From assembly GCF_010470675.1 (NCBI RefSeq), contig NZ_VOIQ01000006.1:185331-249330 (forward strand): 64,000 nucleotides of DNA. The letters are read 5' to 3'. The stretch comes from Desulfovibrio sp. JC010. GTDB taxonomy: Bacteria; Desulfobacterota; Desulfovibrionia; Desulfovibrionales; Desulfovibrionaceae. The position numbers and the translations under genes were made by a program. The notes beneath the pieces are model-generated. The model ran no database searches. It was not told the DNA's origin and saw only the letters and a program-made list of their open reading frames with translations. Shown here in pieces: positions 9,700 to 18,517 of the stretch (its first letter is position 1; the number at the start of each line of letters is the position of its first letter).

Positions 9700-11787
9700 T
9701 TAGCTCTTCAGCGAAAGCAGTACGTCGAACATCTGGTTGGCGGTCTTGATCAACTGTGCCGCTGATTTATAGGACTGCTGGTAGCTCATGATCTGCTGCA
9801 TTTCTTCATCAAGGTTGACCCCGCCCACGGATTCCTGCTTGTCCACCAGTCCTTTGAGCACGGTCTGGGAGATGGACATATTGGCCTTGGCATCAGCCGA
9901 GTCGGACCCAATAGTTGCCACCAGAGAAGAATAAAAATCATTGAAGCTGGTTTCGCTGACTGTGCCGCCGGACTTGAAACCGATATTTTTCTTTCCAGCC
10001 AATGCGGCCACAGCGCGGGCGGTAGAGTTGTCCCCCTTGTTCACTTCTCCGGCCCCGTTCACATGGGCGGCTGCGATTTTGGAAGGATCGGCCTTGATGG
10101 AGGAATGGAGCTGAATGGAAGCGGCGTCACTGCCTTCAAAAAAGGTATTCATGCCCAGCCCGGCCAGCACTCCGCTGGAATCGTTGGAAAACTGAAAGCG
10201 GTTATCCCCGACGCCTTTGATGGAAAGTTTGCCGTTGGTAATCACAGCCTGAGCCTTGCCGGGAAAGCTGGCATTGATGGCGTCACGTACGTTTTCAAGA
10301 GAGTGTACGGATGGATCGAAGTTCTTTGTTCCCGGAGCAATGGAGGAAAAATCAATGGCTGAGACCGAGACTTTGTTCCCGGTCTGGGCATTGTAGAAAG
10401 CCATGCTGAAGCTGCCCGCAGTCATCTTATCCGCGTAGGGAAGATTACTTTTGGAGAGCGGCACGGTAGCATCGCGCACCCCGTAAGAACCGAGAACATT
10501 GGCGTGGTCGGTCAGTCCGGCACCCTGCGAGTGGGCGCGGTTAACTTCCCAGACCATGGATTTGGCAAACGCATTCAGCTTATCAATGTAGGAGCCGATC
10601 TTTTCATCGCGTGCCCGAAGCAGTCCGGCAATGGAGCCGCCCTTTAAACGACGTTCACCGTCATTGCCGGGAACAGGGCTGATGGATTCGGAGGTGGAGG
10701 TATTCTTATACCAGCGCACCTCGCTTTTCGGGGTCAGGATAAAACGGTCCCCGTCCTTGAGCTGGGTAGTGGCCGCACTGGCACTTTGCCCGGCTTTTCC
10801 GAACCAGAACTTTACCCCGCCCACGGTCACGGCATCATTCTGCCCCCCGGCATTAAAAAGCTTTTCACTGCCGTCCGGGTTGCTGATCCATGTTTTGCCG
10901 CCGTCCCGTGAAACCTTGAACTGCGCCGCCGGAGCCGCACCTGAAGCATTCCCCCCGCTGACCACCTGAATGGTCAGTTCTTCGCCGGACTGCCCGCTGA
11001 AATGAACTTCATCCTTAAATGCAGAACCGGGGACCAGCGAATTGCGCACCCCGCCTTCTTCAAATTTAAGTTCAAAAGCTTTATCGCCCTCAACCAGCTT
11101 CTGGCCTTCGCCCAGTGAAACAATGACCTGCCCGTTAGCTTCTTCCTGCACGCTGATATCCACCAGCGAAGAAAGTCCGCGCAGCACCACATCCCTGCGG
11201 TCCAGCAGGGTGTTGTCAGTGGGATCGGCGATGATCCGTTTATTGAGCAGGGCCAGTTCCTTGATGGCGTCATTGGCCTTGCCCACTTCCTGCTTCAAAT
11301 GGTCGGTAATCAACCCCTGCTGGCGGCGCAGGTCACTGACCACCGAATTGAGCTGTGCGGAAAATTTCTCCGCCGCCCCCGCTAAGGCCACCCGGTTGGC
11401 ACCCAGCTGCGGGTTATTGGCCAGAGCCTGCCACGCGGCCCACATGTCGGACATGGATTTGCTGATCCCGGCATCTTTGCTTTCCACAAAGAATTTCTCG
11501 ACCATGGAAAGGTTACCGGACTGCGCGGACCAGCGGGAGAATTCCGGACTTTTATCCAGTACGCCCCGCTCAAGGAACTGGCTTAAGTTTCGCCTGATGC
11601 TGTCAATGGACGCCCCGGTACCGATGGACCAGCGACCGTCCCTGATCGACATGTTCTCATCCTGAATTACCGATCTGCGCCGGTAACCGGGGGTCTTTAA
11701 ATTGGACACGTTGTTGCCGTGAACAGTCAGCCCGGTCTGGGCGTTCTGCATGGCACTGCGGCCTATGGAAAATAAATTACCAAGCAT
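9700..11787 (-). CDS. flgK: Flagellar hook-filament junction protein 1
   Basis: FlgK is the other junction protein between hook and filament. The 695-residue product has the rod/hook N-terminal motif (MLGNLFSIGRSAMQNAQTGL, then GNNVSNLKTPGYRRR) and the matching C-terminal domain ending in YKSAAQLIKTANQMFDVLLSL. A β-rich central insert contains one Asp-box, SRDGGKTW at 293-300, followed by GDRFILTP at 346-353, the same signature seen twice in FlgL. A GGGAG ribosome binding site precedes the ATG. The 246-base gap upstream, between flgE and flgK, holds two extragenic palindromes in opposite orientation, so flgK may have lower or separate expression from flgDE. Confidence 0.92.
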   Translation of the reverse strand: MLGNLFSIGRSAMQNAQTGLTVHGNNVSNLKTPGYRRRSVIQDENMSIRDGRWSIGTGASIDSIRRNLSQFLERGVLDKSPEFSRWSAQSGNLSMVEKFFVESKDAGISKSMSDMWAAWQALANNPQLGANRVALAGAAEKFSAQLNSVVSDLRRQQGLITDHLKQEVGKANDAIKELALLNKRIIADPTDNTLLDRRDVVLRGLSSLVDISVQEEANGQVIVSLGEGQKLVEGDKAFELKFEEGGVRNSLVPGSAFKDEVHFSGQSGEELTIQVVSGGNASGAAPAAQFKVSRDGGKTWISNPDGSEKLFNAGGQNDAVTVGGVKFWFGKAGQSASAATTQLKDGDRFILTPKSEVRWYKNTSTSESISPVPGNDGERRLKGGSIAGLLRARDEKIGSYIDKLNAFAKSMVWEVNRAHSQGAGLTDHANVLGSYGVRDATVPLSKSNLPYADKMTAGSFSMAFYNAQTGNKVSVSAIDFSSIAPGTKNFDPSVHSLENVRDAINASFPGKAQAVITNGKLSIKGVGDNRFQFSNDSSGVLAGLGMNTFFEGSDAASIQLHSSIKADPSKIAAAHVNGAGEVNKGDNSTARAVAALAGKKNIGFKSGGTVSETSFNDFYSSLVATIGSDSADAKANMSISQTVLKGLVDKQESVGGVNLDEEMQQIMSYQQSYKSAAQLIKTANQMFDVLLSLKS

Positions 11788-11804
11788 AAGGTACTCCCTT
11801 GGAG

Positions 11805-11893
11805 TGCCTCCGGCGGCTGGGGAAGGGGAACTTTTGGGAAAAGTTCCCCTTCCCCAGACCCCATCCCCTCAAAACTTTTTAGTATGCTTCGCA
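11805..11893 (+). repeat. Extragenic palindrome, copy 1 (variant core)
   Basis: It starts with the family head TGCCTCCGGCGGC and ends with the family tail CTTTTTAGTATGCTTCGC. The usual hairpin core is replaced by GGGGAAGGGGAACTTTT and its complement AAAAGTTCCCCTTCCCC. This shows that the head and tail are conserved while the core hairpin is exchangeable. It lies just upstream of flgK. Confidence 0.75.
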
Positions 11894-11935
11894 CTTAGCG
11901 CATCAAGACGTCCTTCGAATAAAAAGACGGCGAAG

Positions 11936-11997
11936 CCCTGACAAAAGGTTTTGGGATTCTTAAACCCTTTTGCAAAAGGGTTTAAGCCGCCGGAGGC
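11936..11997 (-). repeat. Extragenic palindrome, copy 2
   Basis: This inverted copy reads from GACGGCGAAGCC to GCCGCCGGAGGC, with the standard core TTAAACCCTTTT-GC-AAAAGGGTTTAA at 11960-11985. It is followed by CGCGCGTAGCGCATCA at 12018-12033, a degenerate form of the end sequence GCGCGAAGCGCATCA seen at other copies, which abuts the flgE stop codon. Confidence 0.8.
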
Positions 11998-12033
11998 GAA
12001 ATGCGATCATAAAAATCGCGCGTAGCGCATCAA

Positions 12034-13623
12034 TTATCTCTTCAACTGGATCAATTCGCCGAGCAACTGGTCCGCAGTAGTGATCACTTTGCTGTTGGCC
12101 TGGAAGCCGCGCTGGGTGGTGATCAAGCGGACCATTTCATCTCCCACGTCCACATTGGATTGCTCCAATTTGTTGGAGGCGATGGAGCCCAACGGTCCTG
12201 TTCCGGCCCGTCCGGTAAGGGCCGGACCGGAATCGCGGGTTTTGGAGAAGAGGTTGCCCCCTTCGCGCCGCAGCCCGTACTGATTGTTGAAGTTGGCGAG
12301 GGTGAGCACGTAGAGGTCGAGCACCTGTCCATTGGAGTAACGCCCGGTGACCACACCGTCCCGGTCCACTTCCACGGCCTGCAGGAACCCTGCTCCGTAA
12401 CCGTTCTGGGACTGGGAATTGCGGGCATTCCCGGTGTCGTAGGATGTGGAATAGGATGCACCGCGCTTGGGTGTGGTGAAGTTGGGAACCAATGAGAGGT
12501 TGGAACCGAGCGCGGCAGCATTTGCGGGAACCGGGGTGGACCACGTGGGCGGATTGCTGCCGTTGGTCAGCCCGAAATCAAGGGTGATGGGGTTGGCATC
12601 CGGGTCCGTGGCGAGGTTTGCGTTGGCCTTGCCGAGGAAGTTGGCGGTGAAAATGGGCTTGCCGTCATCGGACATGGGTGACGGAGTCCAGTTGGTAAGG
12701 CTTTTAAGGCTACCAGCGGGTGTTCCGGTAAGGGAAAATGAACTCATGCCGATCATTTCACCGCGCGGGTTGAAGGTCATGGTTCCGGTCATGAGCAGCC
12801 CGGCCGCGGAGGTTGTTTTTAAAGCGGTACCGCCGATAGTCCTGCCGTCCTCGTTGGGCGGAACAGTGACGATAAATTCATAGACCCTGTTACCAGCTGC
12901 ATCCTGAACAACCTGACCATTTTTTACCGGGTCGAAATAGATGGTCAGATCATGGGAAGTGCCGCTTTCATCAAATGTTTTGATGGTGTTCTGGAAGGCG
13001 TAGCGGTCAGCCGGAATGGGCGGATCATTCTTGCCGTTCCAGGTCTGATGAAGGGAGAAAAACGGCTGTCCGGTCACTTCGCACTTATCCTCGGCCTTGG
13101 AGCTGAGGTTGACGTTCATGGCGATATCGGAAGTACGCACCGGGGGAGACTGGAAGCGGTCCAGTTTGATATCCGTGGGTGTACCGATAATATCCGGCTT
13201 GCCTGATTCGGAGTTGGGATTGACCTTCCAGCCCTGCACCACGTAGCCGTGGGGGTCGGTGAGCACGCCCTGCTTGTTGAAAATAAAATTACCGGCGCGG
13301 GTGTAGAAGGTGGCGTCGGTGTCCGGATGACGGACGGTGAAGAACCCCTTGCCGCCGATAGCCACATTGGTGGCTTCGGAAGAAGGTTCGAACGGCCCCT
13401 GTTTGAAATCGCCGTAAATGGAGGCTACGCCTACACCATGGCCCATCTGCCCGACCCCGGCTCCGGTGTTGACCGAGCTGTAGAAGGCATCTTCAAAAGA
13501 GGTGCGCGCGCCCTTGAAACCGATAGTGCTGCCGTTGGCAAGGTTGTTACCGATGATGGTCATAGCCTGACTGTGAGCACGGATGCCGCTGATACCGTTG
13601 AACATTGATCCTTTTAAGCCCAT
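12034..13623 (-). CDS. flgE: Flagellar hook protein
   Basis: FlgE is the structural subunit of the flagellar hook. The 529-residue protein has the N-terminal rod/hook motif (MGLKGSMFNGISGIRAHSQAM with NNLANGSTIGFKGART), the central FlgE D2-type β region, and the C-terminal motif VDVGDEMVRLITTQRGFQANSKVITTADQ. The presence of both end motifs, the length and the position next to flgD separate it from FlgF and FlgG. AAGGAG lies 7 bases before the ATG. Its stop codon directly abuts a repeat end sequence. Confidence 0.93.
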   Translation of the reverse strand: MGLKGSMFNGISGIRAHSQAMTIIGNNLANGSTIGFKGARTSFEDAFYSSVNTGAGVGQMGHGVGVASIYGDFKQGPFEPSSEATNVAIGGKGFFTVRHPDTDATFYTRAGNFIFNKQGVLTDPHGYVVQGWKVNPNSESGKPDIIGTPTDIKLDRFQSPPVRTSDIAMNVNLSSKAEDKCEVTGQPFFSLHQTWNGKNDPPIPADRYAFQNTIKTFDESGTSHDLTIYFDPVKNGQVVQDAAGNRVYEFIVTVPPNEDGRTIGGTALKTTSAAGLLMTGTMTFNPRGEMIGMSSFSLTGTPAGSLKSLTNWTPSPMSDDGKPIFTANFLGKANANLATDPDANPITLDFGLTNGSNPPTWSTPVPANAAALGSNLSLVPNFTTPKRGASYSTSYDTGNARNSQSQNGYGAGFLQAVEVDRDGVVTGRYSNGQVLDLYVLTLANFNNQYGLRREGGNLFSKTRDSGPALTGRAGTGPLGSIASNKLEQSNVDVGDEMVRLITTQRGFQANSKVITTADQLLGELIQLKR

Positions 13624-13650
13624 GAGAATCTCCTTGTGGTAAAAAAGTGG

Positions 13651-14313
13651 TTAAGCGACGACTCTTGTCACGTTGGACAGGAGCACCTTGCGGCCGTCTT
13701 CAAGCTCCAGAACATGCTGGCCGCCAGCCGTATTAATGGCTTTGACCTTTCCGGAGACTTCAATATTGGCGAGTACTTTTTTTCCTGAGGGAGCTTCCGC
13801 ACGGACCACGATCCGGTATTGACCGTCGTCTGCGGCTTTGCCGTCTTTATCTTTGCCGTCCCATTTGAAATCAAATTTTCCGGCATTCTTGCTGCCCATT
13901 TCAACAGAGCGCACCAGTGCGCCCTTTTTGTCGAAAACATCCACGTAAACGGATTTGCAGGCAACGGGCAGGTTGATGGACGCGGAAGTGGTTTCCGCTC
14001 CTTTTTTGGACACACTGAACCCCTTGGCCATGACTGTCTTACCGATGTATCCGGTGGACGTGAGTCCGATTACGGTGTTGACGGTCTTGGCCAACCCTTC
14101 CATGGCTTTGGAAATGTTGGTGAGGCGTTCGAGGGAAGAGAACTGGGCCAGCTGAGCAAGCTGTTCCTTTTCCTTCATGGGGTTGACGGGATCCTGATTC
14201 TTGAGCTGGGTAACGAAAAGCTTCAGGAACGCGTCTTTCCCAAGCTCCTTGCTGGGAGTCTTGGGTTTATCGTTTCTAGTTACATTATTTAAATACGTAG
14301 TGGCGTCGATCAT
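13651..14313 (-). CDS. flgD: Flagellar hook assembly scaffold protein
   Basis: FlgD caps the growing hook and is needed for FlgE polymerisation. The 220-residue protein has the conserved N-terminal segment GKDAFLKLFVTQLKNQDPVNPM at about 24-45 and a C-terminal FlgD Ig/tudor-like region with the FKWDGKDKDGKAADDGQYRI pattern. The start has an ideal AGGAGG ribosome binding site 7 bases upstream. It is the first gene of the flagellar run and ends 27 bases before flgE. fliK, which often precedes it, is not present here; instead a 194-base non-coding stretch separates it from the anti-sigma gene. Confidence 0.92.
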   Translation of the reverse strand: MIDATTYLNNVTRNDKPKTPSKELGKDAFLKLFVTQLKNQDPVNPMKEKEQLAQLAQFSSLERLTNISKAMEGLAKTVNTVIGLTSTGYIGKTVMAKGFSVSKKGAETTSASINLPVACKSVYVDVFDKKGALVRSVEMGSKNAGKFDFKWDGKDKDGKAADDGQYRIVVRAEAPSGKKVLANIEVSGKVKAINTAGGQHVLELEDGRKVLLSNVTRVVA

Positions 14314-14507
14314 GATTTCCTCCTGTTCTGCACAACAGTTTTGGTCCGGCGCAAAGTGCGCGGTCCGAGACTATGTGCCGCAGGAGGCAATCAGCCTGAT
14401 AAGCGGGAGTCGGCAATAAACAAGGCGGGAAGGCTACAGTTGATGAAGGGATTACTGTATCCTAAACGTGCAGACGTGAGAGGAAGTGGGTTAGGGAGGT
14501 CTTTCTA

Positions 14508-14828
14508 TCACGCCATGGCCTTGTACTCCCGGTTTTGGTCATTATCTGATTCTGAATCTTTTTCCTGAACAAGCTCCTTGGCTTTATCAGTGCAGTGTCC
14601 GCCGAAAGGGGCGACTACCGCTCCGTTAAGGTTTCGCCTCATCTCCATGACTGCCTTCCTGCAGGGAGAGCAATCCGCCAGATGGGCTTCCAGACTGCTT
14701 ACCAATTCTTCGGAAGCAGTGCCGTCGAGATACATGCATATCTCATCGATTTCAGGGCAACCGGGAGTAGGTCCGAAAGGGATATCCTTCTCCGTGCGAT
14801 TGCAAAGATTACGCTTGGTTCCGTCCAT
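14508..14828 (-). CDS. Small zinc-binding anti-sigma factor candidate
   Basis: This 106-residue soluble protein has the zinc-finger anti-sigma (ZAS) signature His49-x3-Cys53-x2-Cys56 (EAHLADCSPCRKAV), with Cys24 or Cys31 as a possible further ligand. It has no transmembrane segment, so it would act in the cytoplasm. ZAS proteins bind ECF sigma factors and often respond to redox or metal stress. The gene lies 78 bases downstream of an ECF sigma factor gene on the same strand, the usual order for such a pair. Function is inferred from the motif and context; the tail after residue 70 is acidic and not conserved in any family I know. Confidence 0.75.
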   Translation of the reverse strand: MDGTKRNLCNRTEKDIPFGPTPGCPEIDEICMYLDGTASEELVSSLEAHLADCSPCRKAVMEMRRNLNGAVVAPFGGHCTDKAKELVQEKDSESDNDQNREYKAMA

Positions 14829-14906
14829 GGAACACCTCTTGGTTGTTGTTTCCGCCGGAACGTCCGTGCGCCGGCAGCAATGGTTGTTGCGGATATTGAA
14901 TCCGCA

Positions 14907-15494
14907 TTAACGGGTCAGTGCATAAGTCTCCCCACTGACTCCGTGGTAGGAGCGCAGTTTGGTCAGGGCCTTGTGTTTGGCACTTCTGACCGACTGCTCC
15001 TTTATTCCGATAAACTCGGAAATTTCAGAAATATCAAGCCCGTCCTCAAAAAAAAGCTTTACCACAAGCTTCTGGCGGGGCGAAAGAAGCTGCTCCGGGA
15101 TATCCAGTCCTTCCTTGACCGGGGCCGCAGGGGCTTCAAGCTCATTAATAAAATCGTCCAAAGGGGCCAAACAGTATACCCCCTTGCGCAAAAAATCCAT
15201 GGTCACGCTTCTGGCAATGACCATCAACCATGTTGTAATCTTGGATTTTTCAGGATTATACCGCTTTAACAGACTTCTATCATTCTGTACAAGACGCAGA
15301 AAAACATTCTGGCAGATGTCATCAACATGATGTTGTGAGCAATACCGAAGCTTGCTTTTCAGTGTATTATTGATGGTAAAATATATTATCCCGGAATATT
15401 TTTCTACGAAAGTATCCCAAGAAGATTTATCACCTTCAGCACACTTTATAATAACATTGATCACTGACTTATGTTCAAGAGTCAAAACAATCAC
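14907..15494 (-). CDS. ECF-type RNA polymerase sigma factor
   Basis: This 195-residue protein has sigma-70 region 2 (about 25-105, with DDICQNVFLRLV and the -10 recognition helix near TTWLMVIARSVTMDFLRK) and region 4 (about 135-185, helix-turn-helix around LDISEISEFIGIKEQSVRSA). It lacks regions 1 and 3, as ECF factors do. The start used is a GTG at 15494 without a clear Shine-Dalgarno sequence. It sits upstream of a ZAS-type anti-sigma candidate, and flagellar genes lie beyond on the same strand. The target regulon cannot be read from this window, and a link to the flagellum is not shown. Confidence 0.88.
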   Translation of the reverse strand: MIVLTLEHKSVINVIIKCAEGDKSSWDTFVEKYSGIIYFTINNTLKSKLRYCSQHHVDDICQNVFLRLVQNDRSLLKRYNPEKSKITTWLMVIARSVTMDFLRKGVYCLAPLDDFINELEAPAAPVKEGLDIPEQLLSPRQKLVVKLFFEDGLDISEISEFIGIKEQSVRSAKHKALTKLRSYHGVSGETYALTR

Positions 15495-16030
15495 CCGCTG
15501 TCTTTTTTAATGCTTCTTAATGTTTTCCCTTCATCATTACAGGCTGATTGCCTCCATGGGCAGTCTTATAACTGTATACGCAGGAAAAACCTGAAACATC
15601 CCCATCGTCTTAATCAAAACTTGATAAAAATTAACCGTTCTTAATTTTTTACAAGCTAAACCAATACGTTATCGACAAAAGTTTTTTTTGCCGAGGGCTA
15701 AAGACTCATCTCCCTTACTCAATAAATCCATTGCTTAGCTGAATTCAAAGTAAGTTCATGCCGTAAATACGGGATACGTATTCGAACTTGAATGAAATCA
15801 AAAAAGTCACGCTTGTTTGAAAACGGCGAAAAAGGATTCCGCCGGGCTGGTTGTAGATCCACTTTATATAACTTTAGGTAGCATCTCAATAGGCAATATT
15901 TTCCGGTAATTACGAAACATTAAAGCCGCAGCGGGCTTGGCATCACACTTGACGACAACCCCATAAAAGCGACTATTTTTCAGCTACTTACATCCAAAAC
16001 CAAAACAGAAAGCGACTTTTTTGTTACGGT
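15495..16030. other. Long AT-rich non-coding stretch
   Basis: No plausible gene was found on either strand of this gap. It contains a direct repeat AAAGCGACTWTTTT at 15966-15979 and 16009-16022, and a short stem CGGCG/CGCCG around 15820-15845. No promoter I trust lies directly upstream of the sigma factor gene. It is bounded on the right by the galT promoter. Confidence 0.6.
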
Positions 16031-16033
16031 TTA

Positions 16034-16063
16034 TTGACAAGATAAAACCATTAAGGCAATATT
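16034..16063 (+). promoter_or_regulatory. Sigma-70 promoter of the gal operon
   Basis: A consensus -35 TTGACA at 16034-16039 is followed after 18 bases by AATATT at 16058-16063 as a moderate -10. The predicted start point, near 16070, falls at the beginning of the triple operator, so repressor binding would block initiation or early elongation. Confidence 0.6.
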
Positions 16064-16066
16064 TCC

Positions 16067-16106
16067 GAAAACGTTTGCGGTTACGTTTGCACAATCGTTT
16101 GCGAAA
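16067..16106. promoter_or_regulatory. Triple LacI-type operator
   Basis: Three tandem 12-bp units follow one another exactly: ACGTTTGCGGTT (16071-16082), ACGTTTGCACAA (16083-16094) and TCGTTTGCGAAA (16095-16106). Each holds CGTTTGC. The first forms a near-palindrome GAAAACGTTTGC (16067-16078) of the kind bound by LacI-family repressors. The regulator encoded at 18518 in the same operon is the obvious candidate. Confidence 0.7.
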
Positions 16107-16136
16107 CTCGAAAAATCAAATAAACAGGCAACAGAA

Positions 16137-17186
16137 ATGAGCAATAATTTCGAGGACTACCCACACAAGAGGTTTAACCCGCTAACCGGAGAATGGGTAC
16201 TGGTTTCCCCGCACCGCACCAAGCGTCCGTGGCAGGGTAAGCAGGAAAAACCTGCCGTAAACACACTGCCTGCCTACGATGACAAATGTTATCTCTGTCC
16301 GGGCAACACCCGCAATCAGGGCGCATCCAACCCCGACTACAAAGACGTTTTTATTTTCGACAACGATTTCCCCGCCCTGCTCCATGAATCCGTGGGCGGC
16401 TTCTGTGATGAGGACAACCTTTTTAAGGTGGAACCGGAAAGCGGCATCTGCCGGGTGGTCTGTTTTTCACCGCGCCATGACCTGACCCTTTCACGCATGC
16501 AGCCGGAAGCGGTGCGCAAGGTGGTGGATGCGTGGTGCGAACAGTACAGCGAACTGGGTGAACGCGAAGATATCGGTTACGTACAGATTTTCGAAAACCG
16601 CGGCGACATCATGGGCTGTTCCAACCCCCACCCCCACGGCCAGATCTGGGCCACCCGCTCCACCCCGGTCATCCCGGAATCAGAAGACAAACGTCAGCGG
16701 GAATATCTGGCTGAAAAAGGTAAATGCCTGCTCTGCCGCTACGTGGAACGGGAGCTTGAGAACAAGAAACGGATCATTTTCGAAAATGATTCCTTCGTCG
16801 CCCTTGTTCCTTTCTGGGCGGTCTGGCCCTTTGAAACCATGCTCCTGCCCAAAGCCCACATGGGTGCCATGGTCGATCTAACCCCGGCCCAGCGAGACGA
16901 TCTTGCTGAGGCACTGATCCGCATGGGCATCCGCTTTGATAATCTTTTCGAGACATCTTTCCCCTACTCCATGGGCATCCACCAACGCCCGCCCAAAAAC
17001 AAAGACAACAAACACTGGCACTGGCATATCCACTACTATCCGCCCCTGCTGCGCTCGGCCACAGTGAAAAAATTCATGGTCGGTTTTGAAATGCTGGGCA
17101 TGCCCCAGCGGGATATCACCGCCGAACAAAGTGCCAAACAGCTGCGCGACCTGCCCGAAGAACACTATCTGGACCGGGGAGAATAG
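16137..17186 (+). CDS. galT: Galactose-1-phosphate uridylyltransferase
   Basis: This Leloir pathway enzyme exchanges UMP between UDP-glucose and galactose-1-phosphate in the cytoplasm. The 349-residue protein has the nucleotidylated His motif NPHPHGQ at about 163-169, the zinc-type Cys pattern CYLCPG near 51-56, and the C-terminal [11 protein letters not shown]. Length fits the GalT family. It is the first gene of the operon, directly downstream of the triple operator, and its stop is one base away from the galK start. The ribosome binding site (AACAGGCAACAG) is weak. Confidence 0.95.
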   Translation: MSNNFEDYPHKRFNPLTGEWVLVSPHRTKRPWQGKQEKPAVNTLPAYDDKCYLCPGNTRNQGASNPDYKDVFIFDNDFPALLHESVGGFCDEDNLFKVEPESGICRVVCFSPRHDLTLSRMQPEAVRKVVDAWCEQYSELGEREDIGYVQIFENRGDIMGCSNPHPHGQIWATRSTPVIPESEDKRQREYLAEKGKCLLCRYVERELENKKRIIFENDSFVALVPFWAVWPFETMLLPKAHMGAMVDLTPAQRDDLAEALIRMGIRFDNLFETSFPYSMGIHQRPPKNKDNKHWHWHIHYYPPLLRSATVKKFMVGFEMLGMPQRDITAEQSAKQLRDLPEEHYLDRGE

Positions 17187-17187
17187 C

Positions 17188-18516
17188 ATGCATTCAATTG
17201 ATGCTTACCGTACACATCTGAATCAGGGCGGCTTTGATGAGGTCTTCGGACAGATTCACTCCTGCGCCAGAATCAATGAGTCGCGGGAGCGCATGGGAAG
17301 TCTTCTGCACCAGATGCTTGAAAATTTCGGACGCAATGAGATCTGCTTTGCCAGTGCTCCGGGCCGCACGGAAATGGGCGGCAACCATACCGATCACAAC
17401 CACGGCCACGTGCTGGCCGCCGCGGTAAACCTAGATTGCCTTGCCGCTTTTTCTCCTGCTCAAGGAAATGCTGTCACCATTCTTTCCGAAGGCTACAACC
17501 CCATTATTGTTGACATTTCCGACACAGAACCCCGCGAAGAAGAATATGAAACAAGTGCGGCACTTGTACGCGGAGTAGCCGATGGATTCCGTAAGCTGGG
17601 GCTGAACATCGGCGGATTCAATGCATGCGTACACAGCACCATTCCCGCCGGAGCGGGCCTTAGTTCTTCGGCTGCTTTTGAGGTGCTGCTGGGCCGTATT
17701 TTCAGTTATCTTTTCAACAGGAAAGTCGTGTCCCCCCTTGAAATCGCCACTGTGGCCAAGCAGGCGGAAAATATCCATTTCAACAAGCCCTGCGGTTTCA
17801 TGGACCAGATGGCCTCCTCTTATGAGGGCATCCTGTCCATTGATTTCAATGATCCGGTCAATCCGGGGGTAACCCGTGTGGAACCGGGCTTCAAATCGGA
17901 AAGCTGTACAGAAGGATTTTACGGAACCGGGTATAAACTCTGCGTCATTGATACCGGAGGCAGCCACGCCGACCTGACCCCGGATTATGCCGCTATCCCC
18001 GAAGAAATGTTTCAAGGGGCCAAGTGTTGCGGGCAGGATCAGGCCAAGAGGCTGACCATGCACAAAATTCTGGAAAACATAGACGCAATCCGGGAAGCAG
18101 CCGGCGACCGGGCTGTACTGCGACTCTTCCACTTCCTCGGCGAGGATGAACGGGCCGTGCAGCAGGCCGAAGCCCTGCACGAAGGAGACATGGAAGGATT
18201 CCTGCGCTTAGTAGCAGAATCCGGCCATTCTTCCAGCGACCTGCTCCAGAACTGCTACAGCCCAAGCGCACCCAAAAGACAGCCCATCCCGCTGGCTCTG
18301 GCCATGACCGAACTGACTCTCGGCTCTCGCGGAGTAGGCAGGGTTCACGGCGGAGGATTTGCCGGAACCATTCAGGCATACGTCCACGAATCTGATTTTC
18401 ACCGGTATTCCCAGATAATGGAAAAAGCTTTTGGAATGAATTCAGTCATTGAACTGTCCATCCGCCAGCCGGGCAATGAATTTCTTACCATACCTGAAGC
18501 CGGGGCGGAGAAATAG
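17188..18516 (+). CDS. galK: Galactokinase
   Basis: It phosphorylates galactose at C1 with ATP. The protein is 442 residues from the ATG at 17188, which has GGGGAG 7 bases upstream and follows the galT stop by one base. The galactokinase signature reads GRTEMGGNHTDHNHG (about 58-72; usual GRVNLIGEHTDY), and the GHMP ATP-binding motif is IPAGAGLSSSAA. The C-terminal GHMP motif RVHGGGFAGTIQA is intact. It is about 60 residues longer than the enteric enzyme, mostly as an N-terminal extension before the signature, a form found in several anaerobes. Confidence 0.93.
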   Translation: MHSIDAYRTHLNQGGFDEVFGQIHSCARINESRERMGSLLHQMLENFGRNEICFASAPGRTEMGGNHTDHNHGHVLAAAVNLDCLAAFSPAQGNAVTILSEGYNPIIVDISDTEPREEEYETSAALVRGVADGFRKLGLNIGGFNACVHSTIPAGAGLSSSAAFEVLLGRIFSYLFNRKVVSPLEIATVAKQAENIHFNKPCGFMDQMASSYEGILSIDFNDPVNPGVTRVEPGFKSESCTEGFYGTGYKLCVIDTGGSHADLTPDYAAIPEEMFQGAKCCGQDQAKRLTMHKILENIDAIREAAGDRAVLRLFHFLGEDERAVQQAEALHEGDMEGFLRLVAESGHSSSDLLQNCYSPSAPKRQPIPLALAMTELTLGSRGVGRVHGGGFAGTIQAYVHESDFHRYSQIMEKAFGMNSVIELSIRQPGNEFLTIPEAGAEK

Positions 18517-18517
18517 C

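Noticed and set aside
15937-15953. Sigma-54-like site TTGGCATCACACTTGAC
   Set aside because: The essential -12 GC is GA here, and no gene starts within a plausible distance.
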